From Rubrivivax gelatinosus IL144 (GTDB taxonomy: Bacteria; Pseudomonadota; Gammaproteobacteria; Burkholderiales; Burkholderiaceae_C): DNA of 64,000 nt. Shown here piece after piece: positions 18,488 through 26,836 of this stretch. Under the pieces are notes generated by a model. That model was not told the origin of the DNA. It searched no databases and was given only the letters and a program-made list of their open reading frames with translations. The translations under genes were made by a program, and so were the position numbers. Numbering within the stretch: position 1 is the stretch's first letter; each line of letters opens with the position of its first letter. The stretch is from the NCBI RefSeq assembly GCF_000284255.1, contig NC_017075.1:1054001-1118000 (forward strand), given 5' to 3'.

Positions 18488-19399
18488 ATGTCCACCGCCT
18501 CCCCCGCCGAGACCCCCACCGCCCACATCACGCCGCGCGAGAAGGCCGAGATCCTGGCGCAGGCGCTGCCCTACATCCGCAAGTACCACGGCAAGACGCT
18601 GGTCATCAAATACGGCGGCAACGCGATGACCGACCCGGCGCTGCAGCAGGACTTCGCCGAGGACATCGTGCTGCTGAAGCTGGTCGGCATGAACCCGATC
18701 GTCGTGCACGGCGGCGGCCCGCAGATCGACGAGGCGCTGTCGCGCCTGGGCAAGAAGGGCACCTTCATCCAGGGCATGCGCGTCACCGACGAGGAGACGA
18801 TGGAAGTCGTCGAATGGGTGCTCGGCGGCGAGGTGCAGCAGGACATCGTCGGCCTGATCAACGCCGCCGGCGGCAAGGCCGTGGGCCTGACCGGCCGCGA
18901 CGGCGGCATGATCCGCGCGCGCAAGCTGAAGATGCTCGACAAGAACGACCCGTCGATCGAACACGACGTCGGCCAGGTCGGCGAGATCACCGCGATCGAC
19001 CCCTCGGTCGTGCAGGCGCTGCAGGACGACCAGTTCATCCCGGTCATCAGCCCGATCGGCTTCGGCGAGAAGAACGAGAGCTACAACATCAACGCCGACC
19101 TCGTCGCCAGCAAGCTGGCCACGGTGCTGAAGGCCGAGAAGCTGATGCTGCTGACGAATACGCCGGGCGTTCTCGACAAGAACGGCACGCTGCTCACCGA
19201 CCTGACGGCGCGCGAGATCGACGGCCTGTTCGAGGACGGCACGATCAGCGGCGGCATGCTGCCCAAGATCGCCGGCGCGCTGGACGCCGCCAAGAGCGGC
19301 GTCAACGCGGTGCACATCATCGACGGGCGGGTGCCGCACGCGACGCTGCTGGAGATCCTGACGGAGCAGGCTTTCGGCACGATGATTCGTTCCCACTGA
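18488..19399 (+). CDS. argB: Acetylglutamate kinase
   Basis: 303 residues. Second step of arginine synthesis: phosphorylates N-acetylglutamate in the cytoplasm. Visible motifs are the ATP-binding [27 protein letters not shown] and the GGMLPK loop. The N-terminal helix preceding the kinase fold (residues 1-35, [20 protein letters not shown]) is the segment that in arginine-inhibited, hexameric enzymes forms the allosteric interface, so feedback inhibition is likely. argJ of the same pathway is 24 kb downstream. The gene is followed by a DMT transporter rather than directly by the HAD gene usual in relatives. Confidence 0.97.
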   Translation: MSTASPAETPTAHITPREKAEILAQALPYIRKYHGKTLVIKYGGNAMTDPALQQDFAEDIVLLKLVGMNPIVVHGGGPQIDEALSRLGKKGTFIQGMRVTDEETMEVVEWVLGGEVQQDIVGLINAAGGKAVGLTGRDGGMIRARKLKMLDKNDPSIEHDVGQVGEITAIDPSVVQALQDDQFIPVISPIGFGEKNESYNINADLVASKLATVLKAEKLMLLTNTPGVLDKNGTLLTDLTAREIDGLFEDGTISGGMLPKIAGALDAAKSGVNAVHIIDGRVPHATLLEILTEQAFGTMIRSH

Positions 19400-19410
19400 G
19401 CGCGAATGCC

Positions 19411-20319
19411 GTGACGACCCGAGGCACTGCCCCCGCCATGGCCGCCGCCTGCGGCGCCGGCTTCCTGTGGGGCACCGGGGCGCTGGTCGTCAATCTGCTG
19501 ATCGCGCGTTTCGGGCTCAGCCCGGAGAACGTTTCGTTCTGGCGCTTCGTCGTCGGCGCGGCGCTGCTGCTGGCGGTCTTCGGCCGGCCGGGGCTATGGC
19601 GGGCGATGCGGCCGCATCTGGGGCTGCTGGCGGCCGCCGGCGCCTGCATGGCGCTCTACGTCTCGTTCTGGTTCCTGGGCATCGCGCGCATCGGCGCGGC
19701 GGTGCCGACGCTGATCGCCTTGTGCCTGCCGCCGGTGCTGGTGACGCTGCTGGCGGCGGCGCGTGGGCGCGAGCGGCTGGACGCGCCGCTGGTCCTGGCG
19801 CTGGCCGCGGCGCTGGGCGGCACGGCGATGGTCGTCGCACGTCACGAAGGCGCAGGCGAGGTGTCGACCGCGACGCTCGCCGCCGGCGTCGGCTTCTCGG
19901 TCGCTTCGGCGCTGCTGTACGCCGGCTTCACGCTGGTCACCGGGCGGCTGTCGACGACGCTGGGCCCGGGCCAGGCGACGACCGGGCTGACCGTCGTCGC
20001 GGCGGCGGTGATGGGCCTGTCGGCGCTGTACACGCCGCTGGCCTGGCCGAACGAGCTGCCGCCCGAGGCCTGGCTGCTGTACCTGGGCCTGGTGACCGCG
20101 GCGATCGCGCTCTTGTGCTTCAACTGGGGTGCGCAGCGCCTGTCGCCGACGGCGCTGACGGTGGCCACGCTGGTCGAGCCGCTGACCGCGGTGCTGCTGG
20201 CCGCGCTGCTGCTCGGCCAGGACCTGTCGGCCACGCAATGGCTGGGTGCGGTGCTGATGATCGCCAGCATCGGCGCGCTGGGCCGGCGCGACGCGCGCCG
20301 CGCCGCCGGCGGCGCATGA
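19411..20319 (+). CDS. DMT-superfamily (EamA) transporter
   Basis: 302 residues with ten predicted membrane helices as two EamA repeats (about 10-140 and 155-290), the layout of drug/metabolite exporters such as RhaT or YdcZ relatives. The start is a GTG 11 bases after argB; an ATG nine codons later (19438) would put the first residue at the start of TM1 and is nearly as plausible. Substrate unknown. Its stop overlaps the ATG of the HAD gene, so it sits in the argB transcription unit. Confidence 0.88.
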   Translation: MTTRGTAPAMAAACGAGFLWGTGALVVNLLIARFGLSPENVSFWRFVVGAALLLAVFGRPGLWRAMRPHLGLLAAAGACMALYVSFWFLGIARIGAAVPTLIALCLPPVLVTLLAAARGRERLDAPLVLALAAALGGTAMVVARHEGAGEVSTATLAAGVGFSVASALLYAGFTLVTGRLSTTLGPGQATTGLTVVAAAVMGLSALYTPLAWPNELPPEAWLLYLGLVTAAIALLCFNWGAQRLSPTALTVATLVEPLTAVLLAALLLGQDLSATQWLGAVLMIASIGALGRRDARRAAGGA

Positions 20320-21011
20320 GCCGCGCTGCGCCGCACGACCGGGTCTGGCTGTTCGACCTGGACAACACGCTGCACGACGCGTCGCACGCCGCGTTCGGCC
20401 AGCTGAACGTCGGCATGACCGACTACATCGAGCGCGAGCTGGGGCTCACCCGCGCCGAAGCTGACGCGCTGCGCCGGCGCTACTGGCTGCGCTACGGCGC
20501 CACGCTGCTCGGGCTGATGCGCCACCACGGCGTCGACGCCGCGCATTTCCTCGAGCAGACCCACGTGCTGCCCGGGCTGGAGGAGCGTGTGCGCGGCCAC
20601 GCCCACGACTTCGCCGCGCTGGCGCGCCTGCCAGGGCGCAAGGTGCTGCTGACCAACGCCCCGGCGCTGTACACGCGGCGCGTGCTCGGCGTGCTGGGCA
20701 TCACGCACTTGTTCGACCTCGTCATCCCGATCGAGGACATGCGCGTCTTCGGCCAGCTGAGGCCCAAGCCCGACACGCGCATGCTGCGCCGCGTCGCCGC
20801 GCGGCTGAAGGTGCCGCCCGAGCGCTGCATCCTCGTCGAGGACACGCTGGGCCACCTGAAGGCCGCACGCTCGGTGGGCATGGGCACGGTGTGGATGCAG
20901 CGCTTCGCACGCCGGGCGCGCGTCGCGATGCCGGTGGCCTCGCGGCTGACGCTGGCTCCCCCATACGTCGACCGGCGGATCTCGCGCCTCGCCACGCTGC
21001 TGCGGGGATAA
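20316..21011 (+). CDS. HAD-family pyrimidine 5'-nucleotidase-like phosphatase
   Basis: 231 residues. HAD motif I is FDLDNTL with nucleophile Asp14 and acid/base Asp16; motif II is LLTNAP, motif III uses the Lys in RPKPD, and motif IV is the acidic VEDTLGHLKAA. A helical cap lies between motifs I and II. This is the conserved Burkholderiales companion of argB and slmA, usually annotated as SDT1-like pyrimidine 5'-nucleotidase. The start overlaps the preceding stop (ATGA). Substrate assignment is from family only. Confidence 0.92.
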   Translation: MSRAAPHDRVWLFDLDNTLHDASHAAFGQLNVGMTDYIERELGLTRAEADALRRRYWLRYGATLLGLMRHHGVDAAHFLEQTHVLPGLEERVRGHAHDFAALARLPGRKVLLTNAPALYTRRVLGVLGITHLFDLVIPIEDMRVFGQLRPKPDTRMLRRVAARLKVPPERCILVEDTLGHLKAARSVGMGTVWMQRFARRARVAMPVASRLTLAPPYVDRRISRLATLLRG

Positions 21012-21024
21012 GCCGGCCGGCCGT

Positions 21025-21753
21025 ATGCCAGAATCCGAAAGCCCCCTCCCGACCGAACGACATCCGCCCTTCGCCGCCCGCATGGAAGACCAGAGCGCCC
21101 ACGCCGACCCGGTGGCCCCGGCGGCGGTCTCCGAGCCGGCGACGCCGGCGGTCGCCACCGCCGCACCCGCGCGCAAACGCCCGCGTCCGGGCGAACGCCG
21201 CGTGCAGATCCTGCAGACGCTGGCGCGCATGCTCGAGCAGCCCGGTGCCGAACGCATCACGACGGCGGCGCTGGCCGCCAAGCTCGAGGTCAGCGAAGCG
21301 GCGCTGTACCGCCACTTCGCCAGCAAGGCGCAGATGTTCGAGGGGCTGATCGAGTTCATCGAGTCCAGCGTCTTCACGCTGGTCAACCAGATCGCCGAAC
21401 GCGAGCCCTCGGGCGCGGCGCAGGCCCAGCGCATCGTCGCCGTGCTGCTGCAGTTCGGCGAGAAGAACCCGGGCATGACGCGGGTGATGGTCGGCGACGC
21501 GCTGGTCTTCGAGCACGAGCGCCTGGCCGCGCGCATGAACCAGTTCTTCGACCGCCTGGAGTCGCTGCTGCGCCAGAGCCTGCGCGCCGCAGCCGACGAA
21601 CGCGGCTCGACGACGCCCACCGTCGACGCCAACGCGATCGCCTCGGCGCTGGTCGCGTTCGCGGTCGGCCGACTGCACCGCTACGCGCGCTCGGGCTTCC
21701 GCCGCTCGCCGACCGAGCTGCTCGAGCCGGCGCTGCAACGCCTCGTCGCCTGA
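21025..21753 (+). CDS. slmA: Nucleoid occlusion factor SlmA (TetR family)
   Basis: 242 residues. SlmA binds specific chromosomal sites and blocks FtsZ polymerisation over the nucleoid. The N-terminal TetR helix-turn-helix is visible (about 55-105; RVQILQTLARMLEQP ... LAAKLEVSEAALYRHFASK), followed by the all-helical dimer domain. About 50 residues of low-complexity Ala/Pro precede the HTH; an internal ATG at 21082 would remove 19 of them, and the true start is uncertain. Position after argB and the HAD gene agrees with the betaproteobacterial slmA neighbourhood. Confidence 0.92.
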   Translation: MPESESPLPTERHPPFAARMEDQSAHADPVAPAAVSEPATPAVATAAPARKRPRPGERRVQILQTLARMLEQPGAERITTAALAAKLEVSEAALYRHFASKAQMFEGLIEFIESSVFTLVNQIAEREPSGAAQAQRIVAVLLQFGEKNPGMTRVMVGDALVFEHERLAARMNQFFDRLESLLRQSLRAAADERGSTTPTVDANAIASALVAFAVGRLHRYARSGFRRSPTELLEPALQRLVA

Positions 21754-21760
21754 GACGGCG

Positions 21761-22417
21761 GTGGTCCAGATCGAGGTCGCCGGGCAGGCGCTCGTCCTGC
21801 TGCCCGAACGTGCCGCCTTCCTGCCGGCCGAGAACGCGCTGCTCGTCGCCGACGCCCACCTGGGCAAGGCGCAGAGCTTTCGCAGCCTGGGCGTGCCGGT
21901 GCCCGCGGGCACCACGAGCCAGACGCTGGAGGCGCTGGACGCCGCGCTGGCGCGCACCGGCGCCGGCCAGGTGATCTTCCTCGGCGACCTGATCCACTCC
22001 TCGCGTTCGCGCACCCCGGGCACGGCCCAGGCCGTGGCGCGCTGGCGCGCACGCCACCCCGGCCTGGCGCTGACCCTGGTGCGCGGCAACCACGACCGCC
22101 ACGCCGGCGACCCGCCGCCGGACTGGGGCATCGAGTGCGTCGACGGCCCGCTGCGTTTCGGCGCGCTGGCGCTGGCGCACGAGCCCGAGCCGATCGCGGG
22201 CGCCTACGTCATCGGCGGCCACCTGCACCCGGCGGCTTCGCTCGGCGGCCCGGCGCACGACCGGCTGCGGCTGCCGTGTTTCCACTTCGGTCCCGAGGTC
22301 GGGGTGCTGCCGGCTTTCGGCGCGTTCACCGGCTGCGCCAGCGTCGAGCGCCGTCCGGGCGACCGCACCTGGGTCGTCGTCGACGATTCGCTGCGCCCCC
22401 TACACTCGGTTCCATGA
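21761..22417 (+). CDS. PdeM-like metallophosphoesterase
   Basis: 218-residue calcineurin-like phosphoesterase. The metal-binding blocks are present in order: DAHLGK, GDLIHS, GNHDRH and GGHLHP. The protein resembles ligase-associated DNA damage response endonuclease PdeM, usually encoded with a DNA ligase and an Lhr-type helicase; neither is nearby here. The start is GTG seven bases after slmA, with no ATG in range. The end overlaps the ATG of the DUF815 gene. Endonuclease function is inferred from family only. Confidence 0.83.
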   Translation: MVQIEVAGQALVLLPERAAFLPAENALLVADAHLGKAQSFRSLGVPVPAGTTSQTLEALDAALARTGAGQVIFLGDLIHSSRSRTPGTAQAVARWRARHPGLALTLVRGNHDRHAGDPPPDWGIECVDGPLRFGALALAHEPEPIAGAYVIGGHLHPAASLGGPAHDRLRLPCFHFGPEVGVLPAFGAFTGCASVERRPGDRTWVVVDDSLRPLHSVP

Positions 22418-23292
22418 TCCCGACGTCTTCCGTGGAGGCGCTGCTCGCACGCGCCGAATCGCTGCTCGCGCGGCTGGAGTCGGTGCTGCCGCACCCGCCG
22501 GCCGCGCCCGACTGGGCCGCCTCGCCCGCCTTCCGCTACCGCCGCCGCGGCAACGCCGGCGTTCTCGAACCCGTGCGCCACGTCGCGACGATCCGCCTCG
22601 CCGACCTCAAGGAGATCGACGGCCAGAAGGAACGCCTGGTGCGCAACACCGAGCAGTTCGTCGCCGGCCGCGGCGCCAACAACGTGCTGCTGACCGGCGC
22701 GCGCGGCACGGGGAAAAGCTCGCTGATCAAGTCCTGCCTGAACGAATACGCGCCGCGCGGGCTGCGGCTGATCGAGGTCGACAAGGCCGACCTCGTCGAC
22801 CTGCCCGACATCGTCGACCTGGTCGCCGACCGGCCCGAGCGTTTCGTCGTCTTCTGCGACGACCTCAGCTTCGACGAGGGCGAGCCCGGCTACAAGGCGC
22901 TGAAGAGCATGCTCGACGGCTCGGTGGCGCAGACCGCCGACAACGTGCTGATCTACGCCACCAGCAACCGGCGCCACCTGCTGCCGGAGTACATGTGCGA
23001 GAACCTCAGCTACACCCACACCGACGACGGCGAGGTGCACCCGGGCGAGGTCGTCGAGGAGAAGATCTCGCTGTCCGAACGTTTCGGGCTGTGGATCAGC
23101 TTCTACCCCTTCAGCCAGGGCGAGTACCTGGCGATCGTCGCGCAGTGGCTGCGTGCGTTCGGCGTCGGCGAGGATGCCATCGCCGCGGCGCGCCAGGAGT
23201 CGCTGGTCTGGGCCCTGGAGCGCGGTTCGCGTTCGGGCCGTGTCGCGCAGCAGTTCGCTCGCGACTACGCCGGGAGGCTGGCCGATGTCTGA
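22414..23292 (+). CDS. DUF815 P-loop ATPase
   Basis: 292 residues. Walker A is TGARGTGKSS (residues 94-103) and Walker B is FVVFCDDLSF (about 143-152), with an Arg/Asn sensor-like segment (LIYATSNRRHLLPE) after it. This is the DUF815 AAA family, whose role is not established. In many betaproteobacteria the gene follows argJ and precedes a Nudix gene. Here the DUF815-Nudix pair is retained but argJ is about 20 kb away. Start and end overlap both neighbours. Confidence 0.9.
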   Translation: MIPTSSVEALLARAESLLARLESVLPHPPAAPDWAASPAFRYRRRGNAGVLEPVRHVATIRLADLKEIDGQKERLVRNTEQFVAGRGANNVLLTGARGTGKSSLIKSCLNEYAPRGLRLIEVDKADLVDLPDIVDLVADRPERFVVFCDDLSFDEGEPGYKALKSMLDGSVAQTADNVLIYATSNRRHLLPEYMCENLSYTHTDDGEVHPGEVVEEKISLSERFGLWISFYPFSQGEYLAIVAQWLRAFGVGEDAIAAARQESLVWALERGSRSGRVAQQFARDYAGRLADV

Positions 23293-23722
23293 GGCGAGCG
23301 AGCGCACGCCGGTCGACGTCGCGGTCGGAGTGCTGGTGGCCCCGGATGGCCGCTTCCTGCTGACCAGCCGCCCCGAAGGCAAGGTCTACGCCGGCCACTG
23401 GGAGTTCCCGGGCGGCAAGCTGGAGGCCGGCGAGACCGTCGAAGAGGCGCTGCGGCGCGAGCTGCACGAGGAACTCGGCATCACGATCGGCCCGGCCGAG
23501 CCCTGGAAGATCGAGCTGATGGACTACCCGCACGCGCGTGTGCGGCTGCACTTCTGCAAGGTCTACGCTTGGCAAGGCGAGTTCGAGATGCGCGAGCGCC
23601 AGCAGATGGCCTGGCAGACGCTGCCCGTCGAGGTGGTGCCGGTGCTGCCCGGCACGGTGCCGGTGCTCGCCTGGTTCGCCGAGGAACGGGGTTTCACCGG
23701 CGCGACGCACACGGCTGCGTAA
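23285..23722 (+). CDS. Nudix hydrolase (MutT-like)
   Basis: 145 residues. A full Nudix box is visible (G44-x5-E50-x7-R58-E59-L-H-E62-E63-L-G65), binding the divalent metals that hydrolyse a nucleoside diphosphate-X bond. The N-terminal strand and the substrate-side [18 protein letters not shown] are like MutT, which removes 8-oxo-dGTP. Sanitising oxidised nucleotides is the likely role but other NDP-X substrates are possible. It overlaps the DUF815 gene by eight bases and is followed nine bases later by hisI. Confidence 0.92.
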   Translation: MSEASERTPVDVAVGVLVAPDGRFLLTSRPEGKVYAGHWEFPGGKLEAGETVEEALRRELHEELGITIGPAEPWKIELMDYPHARVRLHFCKVYAWQGEFEMRERQQMAWQTLPVEVVPVLPGTVPVLAWFAEERGFTGATHTAA

Positions 23723-23731
23723 ACTGCCCGC

Positions 23732-24121
23732 ATGGACTGGCTCGACAGCGTGAAGTGGGGCGGCGACGGCCTGGTGCCGGCGATCGCCCAGGAAGCGACC
23801 ACCGGCGACGTGCTGATGGTCGCGTGGATGAACCGCGAGGCCCTGGCCGAGACCGCGCGCCGCGGCGAGGCGGTCTACTGGAGCCGCTCGCGAAAGCGCC
23901 TGTGGCACAAGGGCGAGGAATCGGGCCACGTGCAGACCGTGCACGAGCTGCGCCTGGACTGCGATGCCGACGTGATCCTGATGAAAGTCACGCAAACCGG
24001 GCACGAACCGGGCATCGCCTGCCACACCGGTCGGCACAGCTGCTTCTTCCGGCGTTACGAGAACGGGGCCTGGCAGACGGTGGAGCCGGTGCTGAAGGAC
24101 CCCGAGAGCATCTACAAATGA
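23732..24121 (+). CDS. hisI: Phosphoribosyl-AMP cyclohydrolase
   Basis: 129 residues, the stand-alone HisI form. Opens the adenine ring of PR-AMP, third step of histidine synthesis. Family motifs: [25 protein letters not shown], and the metal-binding DCDADV and CHTGRHSC. The end overlaps hisE (ATGA). In related genomes hisI usually follows hisF; here it follows a Nudix gene and no other his gene is in the window apart from hisE. Confidence 0.97.
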   Translation: MDWLDSVKWGGDGLVPAIAQEATTGDVLMVAWMNREALAETARRGEAVYWSRSRKRLWHKGEESGHVQTVHELRLDCDADVILMKVTQTGHEPGIACHTGRHSCFFRRYENGAWQTVEPVLKDPESIYK

Positions 24122-24492
24122 ACGAACCCCTGAGCATGCCGGTCGCCGGCGACGACACGCTGGCGCGGCTGGCCGACGTCATCGACTCGCGCCACGGCGG
24201 CGACCCGGACAAGAGCTACGTCGCGCGCCTGTTCCACAAGGGCACCGACGCGATCCTGAAGAAGGTCGGCGAGGAAGCCACCGAGGTCGTCATGGCGGCC
24301 AAGGACGGCGTGCCCGAGCGCCTGGTCGGCGAAGTCGCCGACCTGTGGTTCCACAGCCTGGTCGCGCTGTCGCACTTCGGGCTGCGGCCCGAGCAGGTGC
24401 TGGCGGAACTGCGGCGCCGCGAAGGACTCTCCGGATTGGAGGAGTTCGCGCTGCGCAAGCTGCGCCAGCGCGAGAACTCCGAAGGAGGATGA
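24118..24492 (+). CDS. hisE: Phosphoribosyl-ATP pyrophosphatase
   Basis: 124 residues, second step of histidine synthesis (PR-ATP to PR-AMP). It is a MazG-like helical enzyme with the acidic metal-binding motif [12 protein letters not shown] and the later EVADLWFH. The N-terminal [22 protein letters not shown] is diagnostic. It is translationally coupled to hisI, which works on its product. Its 3' end carries AAGGAGG, the ribosome binding site of the next gene. Confidence 0.97.
   Translation: MNEPLSMPVAGDDTLARLADVIDSRHGGDPDKSYVARLFHKGTDAILKKVGEEATEVVMAAKDGVPERLVGEVADLWFHSLVALSHFGLRPEQVLAELRRREGLSGLEEFALRKLRQRENSEGG
24482..24488 (+). promoter_or_regulatory. Ribosome binding site that decides the DUF4870 start
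   Basis: AAGGAGG inside the end of hisE. Two in-frame ATGs follow, at 24489 (no spacer) and 24495 (six-base spacer). Only the second has correct spacing, so it is taken as the start. Confidence 0.75.
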
Positions 24493-24494
24493 CG

Positions 24495-24869
24495 ATGGAC
24501 GAGGTGGTGGCCAACGCCGAGCGCGAGGCGTCGCTGAAGACGCTGGGGCATATCAGCTACCTGCTGCACGCGATCGTCGCGGTCGGCGCGGTGGTGCCGG
24601 GCATCCAGGCCAGCGTCGGGCTGCTGCTCATCGCGTTCATCATCGACCTCGTCAAACGCGGCGACGCGCTGGGCTCCTGGCAGGAGTCGCATTTCCGCTG
24701 GCGCATCCGCAGCGTGATCTTCGCCGGGCTGGCCTACCTGCTGACCGCGCCGCTCTGGGTGCTGGTGCTGCCGGGCTGGGTCGCCTGGACGCTGATCTCG
24801 ATCTGGTTCCTCTACCGCATCTTCCGCGGCTGGAGCGCGCTCATTTCCAACCAGGCCCTTCCGGCATGA
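24495..24869 (+). CDS. DUF4870-family membrane protein
   Basis: 124 residues. Three or four hydrophobic segments (about 20-40, 42-55, 72-95, 98-115) with a basic loop (KRGDALGSWQESHFRWRIR) fit the DUF4870 (Tic20-like fold) family, whose function is unknown. The position between hisE and the HIT gene is conserved in many betaproteobacteria. It ends inside the start of the HIT gene (ATGA), so it is part of the hisIE unit. Confidence 0.87.
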   Translation: MDEVVANAEREASLKTLGHISYLLHAIVAVGAVVPGIQASVGLLLIAFIIDLVKRGDALGSWQESHFRWRIRSVIFAGLAYLLTAPLWVLVLPGWVAWTLISIWFLYRIFRGWSALISNQALPA

Positions 24870-25213
24870 AGCACGACCCGAACTGCCTCTTCTGCAAGAT
24901 CGCCGCCGGCCAGATTCCGGCGAAGAAGGTCTACGAAGACGAGGAACTGCTCGTCTTCCACGACATTAACCCCTGGGCGCCGGTGCACGTGCTGGTGATC
25001 CCGAAGCAGCACGTCGCGACGCTGGCCGACACCGGCCCGGAGCACGAGGCGCTGCTGGGCCGCATGCTGGCGCTGGCGCCCAGGCTGATGCGCGACCTGG
25101 GCGTGACGAACGGCTTCCGGGTCGTCGTCAACAACGGGCCCGACGGCGGGCAGGAGGTCTATCACCTGCACATGCACGTGATGGGCGGCCCGCGTCCCTG
25201 GGCCAAGGGCTGA
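24866..25213 (+). CDS. HIT-family nucleotide hydrolase (HinT type)
   Basis: 115 residues. The histidine triad is His100-x-His102-x-His104 in YHLHMHVMGG. The N-terminal CLFCKIAAGQIPAKKVYED is typical of the HinT branch, which hydrolyses purine nucleoside phosphoramidates such as AMP-lysine. The two Cys residues at the start (CLFC) are common in bacterial HinT. It overlaps the DUF4870 gene and ends about 70 bases before tatA; a TAGAAT element lies in that gap. Confidence 0.95.
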   Translation: MKHDPNCLFCKIAAGQIPAKKVYEDEELLVFHDINPWAPVHVLVIPKQHVATLADTGPEHEALLGRMLALAPRLMRDLGVTNGFRVVVNNGPDGGQEVYHLHMHVMGGPRPWAKG

Positions 25214-25248
25214 CCTCACCCGTTCCAGGGTGCCCGGCAGGCTCGCCA

Positions 25249-25254
25249 TAGAAT
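25249..25254 (+). promoter_or_regulatory. Candidate -10 element (TAGAAT) of tatABC
   Basis: TAGAAT ends 27 bases before the tatA ATG, in the 68-base gap after the HIT gene. AAGGAG ahead of the ATG gives a good ribosome binding site. It suggests tatABC has its own promoter in addition to read-through from the his unit. No clear -35. Confidence 0.4.
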
Positions 25255-25281
25255 CGAAGGTTCCTCCAAAGGAGTTAAGAC

Positions 25282-25518
25282 ATGGGTTCCATCAGCATCT
25301 GGCACTGGCTCATCGTGCTGCTGGTCGTGGTGTTGATCTTCGGCACGAAGAAGCTGAAGAACATCGGCGGCGACCTCGGTGAAGCGGTGAAGAGCTTCAA
25401 GGACGGCGTCAAGGGCGCCGGCGACGTGGCCGACGAGAAGCAGGCCCCGCCGCAGCAGGTGACCGCGCAGCGCAACGACGCCAACACCGTGGACGTCGAA
25501 GCCAAGACCAAGCACTGA
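25282..25518 (+). CDS. tatA: Sec-independent protein translocase subunit TatA
   Basis: 78 residues. A short N-terminal membrane helix (about 5-21) is followed by the hinge [10 protein letters not shown] and an amphipathic helix ([14 protein letters not shown]), then a polar tail. TatA oligomers form the passage for folded twin-arginine substrates across the inner membrane. The Rieske protein encoded at 32755 is a likely client, since its N-terminus has a twin-arginine sequence. Confidence 0.97.
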   Translation: MGSISIWHWLIVLLVVVLIFGTKKLKNIGGDLGEAVKSFKDGVKGAGDVADEKQAPPQQVTAQRNDANTVDVEAKTKH

Positions 25519-25522
25519 TCCC

Positions 25523-26020
25523 GTGCTCGACTTCGGTTTCGACAAGATCGCGCTGATCGGCGCGGTCGCGCTGATCGTCATCGGGCCGGAAAAGCTGCCC
25601 AAGGTGGCGCGCACGCTCGGACATCTGTTCGGCAAGGCGCAGCGTTACGTCGCCGACGTCAAGGCCGAGGTCAACCGCTCGATCGAGCTCGACGAGCTCC
25701 GCAAGATGAAAGACCAGTTCCACGACGCCGCGCGCGACGTCAGCCAGACGGTGCAGCGCGAGGTGCAGGCGGCGGGCACGGCGGTCGAGTCGCAGTGGCG
25801 CGACGCGGCCGACGCCTATGCCGGCGGCACGCCCGCGGACTCGTCGCAGGCGCTGTCGACGCCGGTGCCCGCCTACCGGCCGCCGAAGAAGAACTGGCGC
25901 CTGAAGCGCGGCGCGACGCCGCTCTGGTACAAGCAGCGCCACGGCGTGCGCACCCGCGCGCAGTCGGGCGCGGCGCGCGTCGCGCGCTTCCGTCCGCCCG
26001 GCATCGGGCCGCGTCGATGA
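25523..26020 (+). CDS. tatB: Sec-independent protein translocase subunit TatB
   Basis: 165 residues from a GTG start ([21 protein letters not shown]), four bases after tatA. The N-terminal helix with the [13 protein letters not shown] hinge is typical of TatB, which binds the signal peptide together with TatC. After the amphipathic helix the tail is polar and ends Arg-rich ([14 protein letters not shown]). The stop overlaps the tatC start (ATGA). Confidence 0.95.
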   Translation: MLDFGFDKIALIGAVALIVIGPEKLPKVARTLGHLFGKAQRYVADVKAEVNRSIELDELRKMKDQFHDAARDVSQTVQREVQAAGTAVESQWRDAADAYAGGTPADSSQALSTPVPAYRPPKKNWRLKRGATPLWYKQRHGVRTRAQSGAARVARFRPPGIGPRR

Positions 26021-26814
26021 GCGCCCCGGACCCGAAGGACGACGAACTCGCCGGCACCGAAGCCCCGTTCGTCTCCCACCTGATCGAACTGCGCGACCGG
26101 CTGATCCGGGCGCTGATCGCCGTCGGCATCGCCTTCGCCGTGCTCGTGTTCTGGCCCGGGCCGTCGGGCATGTACGACCTGCTGGCCGCGCCGCTGGTCG
26201 CGCACCTGCCCAAGGGCGCAACGCTGATCGCCACCAACGTCATCTCGCCGATCCTGGTGCCGCTGAAGATCACGCTGATGGCGTCGCTGATGCTCGCGCT
26301 GCCGGTCGTGCTCTACCAGGTCTGGGCCTTCGTCGCGCCGGGGCTGTATTCGCACGAGAAGAAGCTGGTGCTGCCGCTGGTCATCAGCAGCACGGTGCTG
26401 TTCGTCGTCGGCGTCGCGTTCTGCTACTTCATCGTCATCCCCGGGATGTCGAAGTTCATCCAGGCCTTCGCGCCGACGACGATCACCGCCGCGCCGGACA
26501 TCGAGCAGTACTTCGGCTTCGTGCTGACGCTGTTCCTGGTCTTCGGCGTCGCCTTCGAGGTGCCGGTGGCCGTCGTCGTGCTGGCGCGCGTCGGCATCGT
26601 GTCGATCGAGCAGCTGCGCAAGGCGCGCGGCTACTTCATCGTCGGCGCTTTCATCGTCGCCGCGGTCGTGACGCCGCCGGACGTGATCTCCCAGCTCGCG
26701 CTGGCGATCCCGATGATCCTGCTCTACGAGGCCGGCATCGTCGCCGCCCAGCTCTTCATCAAGCACACGCAGGCGCCGCAGGACGCCGCCGAAGAGAGCA
26801 AGAAGGCCGGCTGA
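26017..26814 (+). CDS. tatC: Sec-independent protein translocase subunit TatC
   Basis: 265 residues with six membrane helices. The N-terminal [13 protein letters not shown] and the first-loop Glu region ([17 protein letters not shown]) are the parts that contact the twin-arginine signal. The tail ([14 protein letters not shown]) is polar. Coupled to tatB. It ends 22 bases before the convergent protease gene. Confidence 0.97.
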   Translation: MSAPDPKDDELAGTEAPFVSHLIELRDRLIRALIAVGIAFAVLVFWPGPSGMYDLLAAPLVAHLPKGATLIATNVISPILVPLKITLMASLMLALPVVLYQVWAFVAPGLYSHEKKLVLPLVISSTVLFVVGVAFCYFIVIPGMSKFIQAFAPTTITAAPDIEQYFGFVLTLFLVFGVAFEVPVAVVVLARVGIVSIEQLRKARGYFIVGAFIVAAVVTPPDVISQLALAIPMILLYEAGIVAAQLFIKHTQAPQDAAEESKKAG

Positions 26815-26836
26815 GCGCGCCCGGCGCGGGCCGCGT

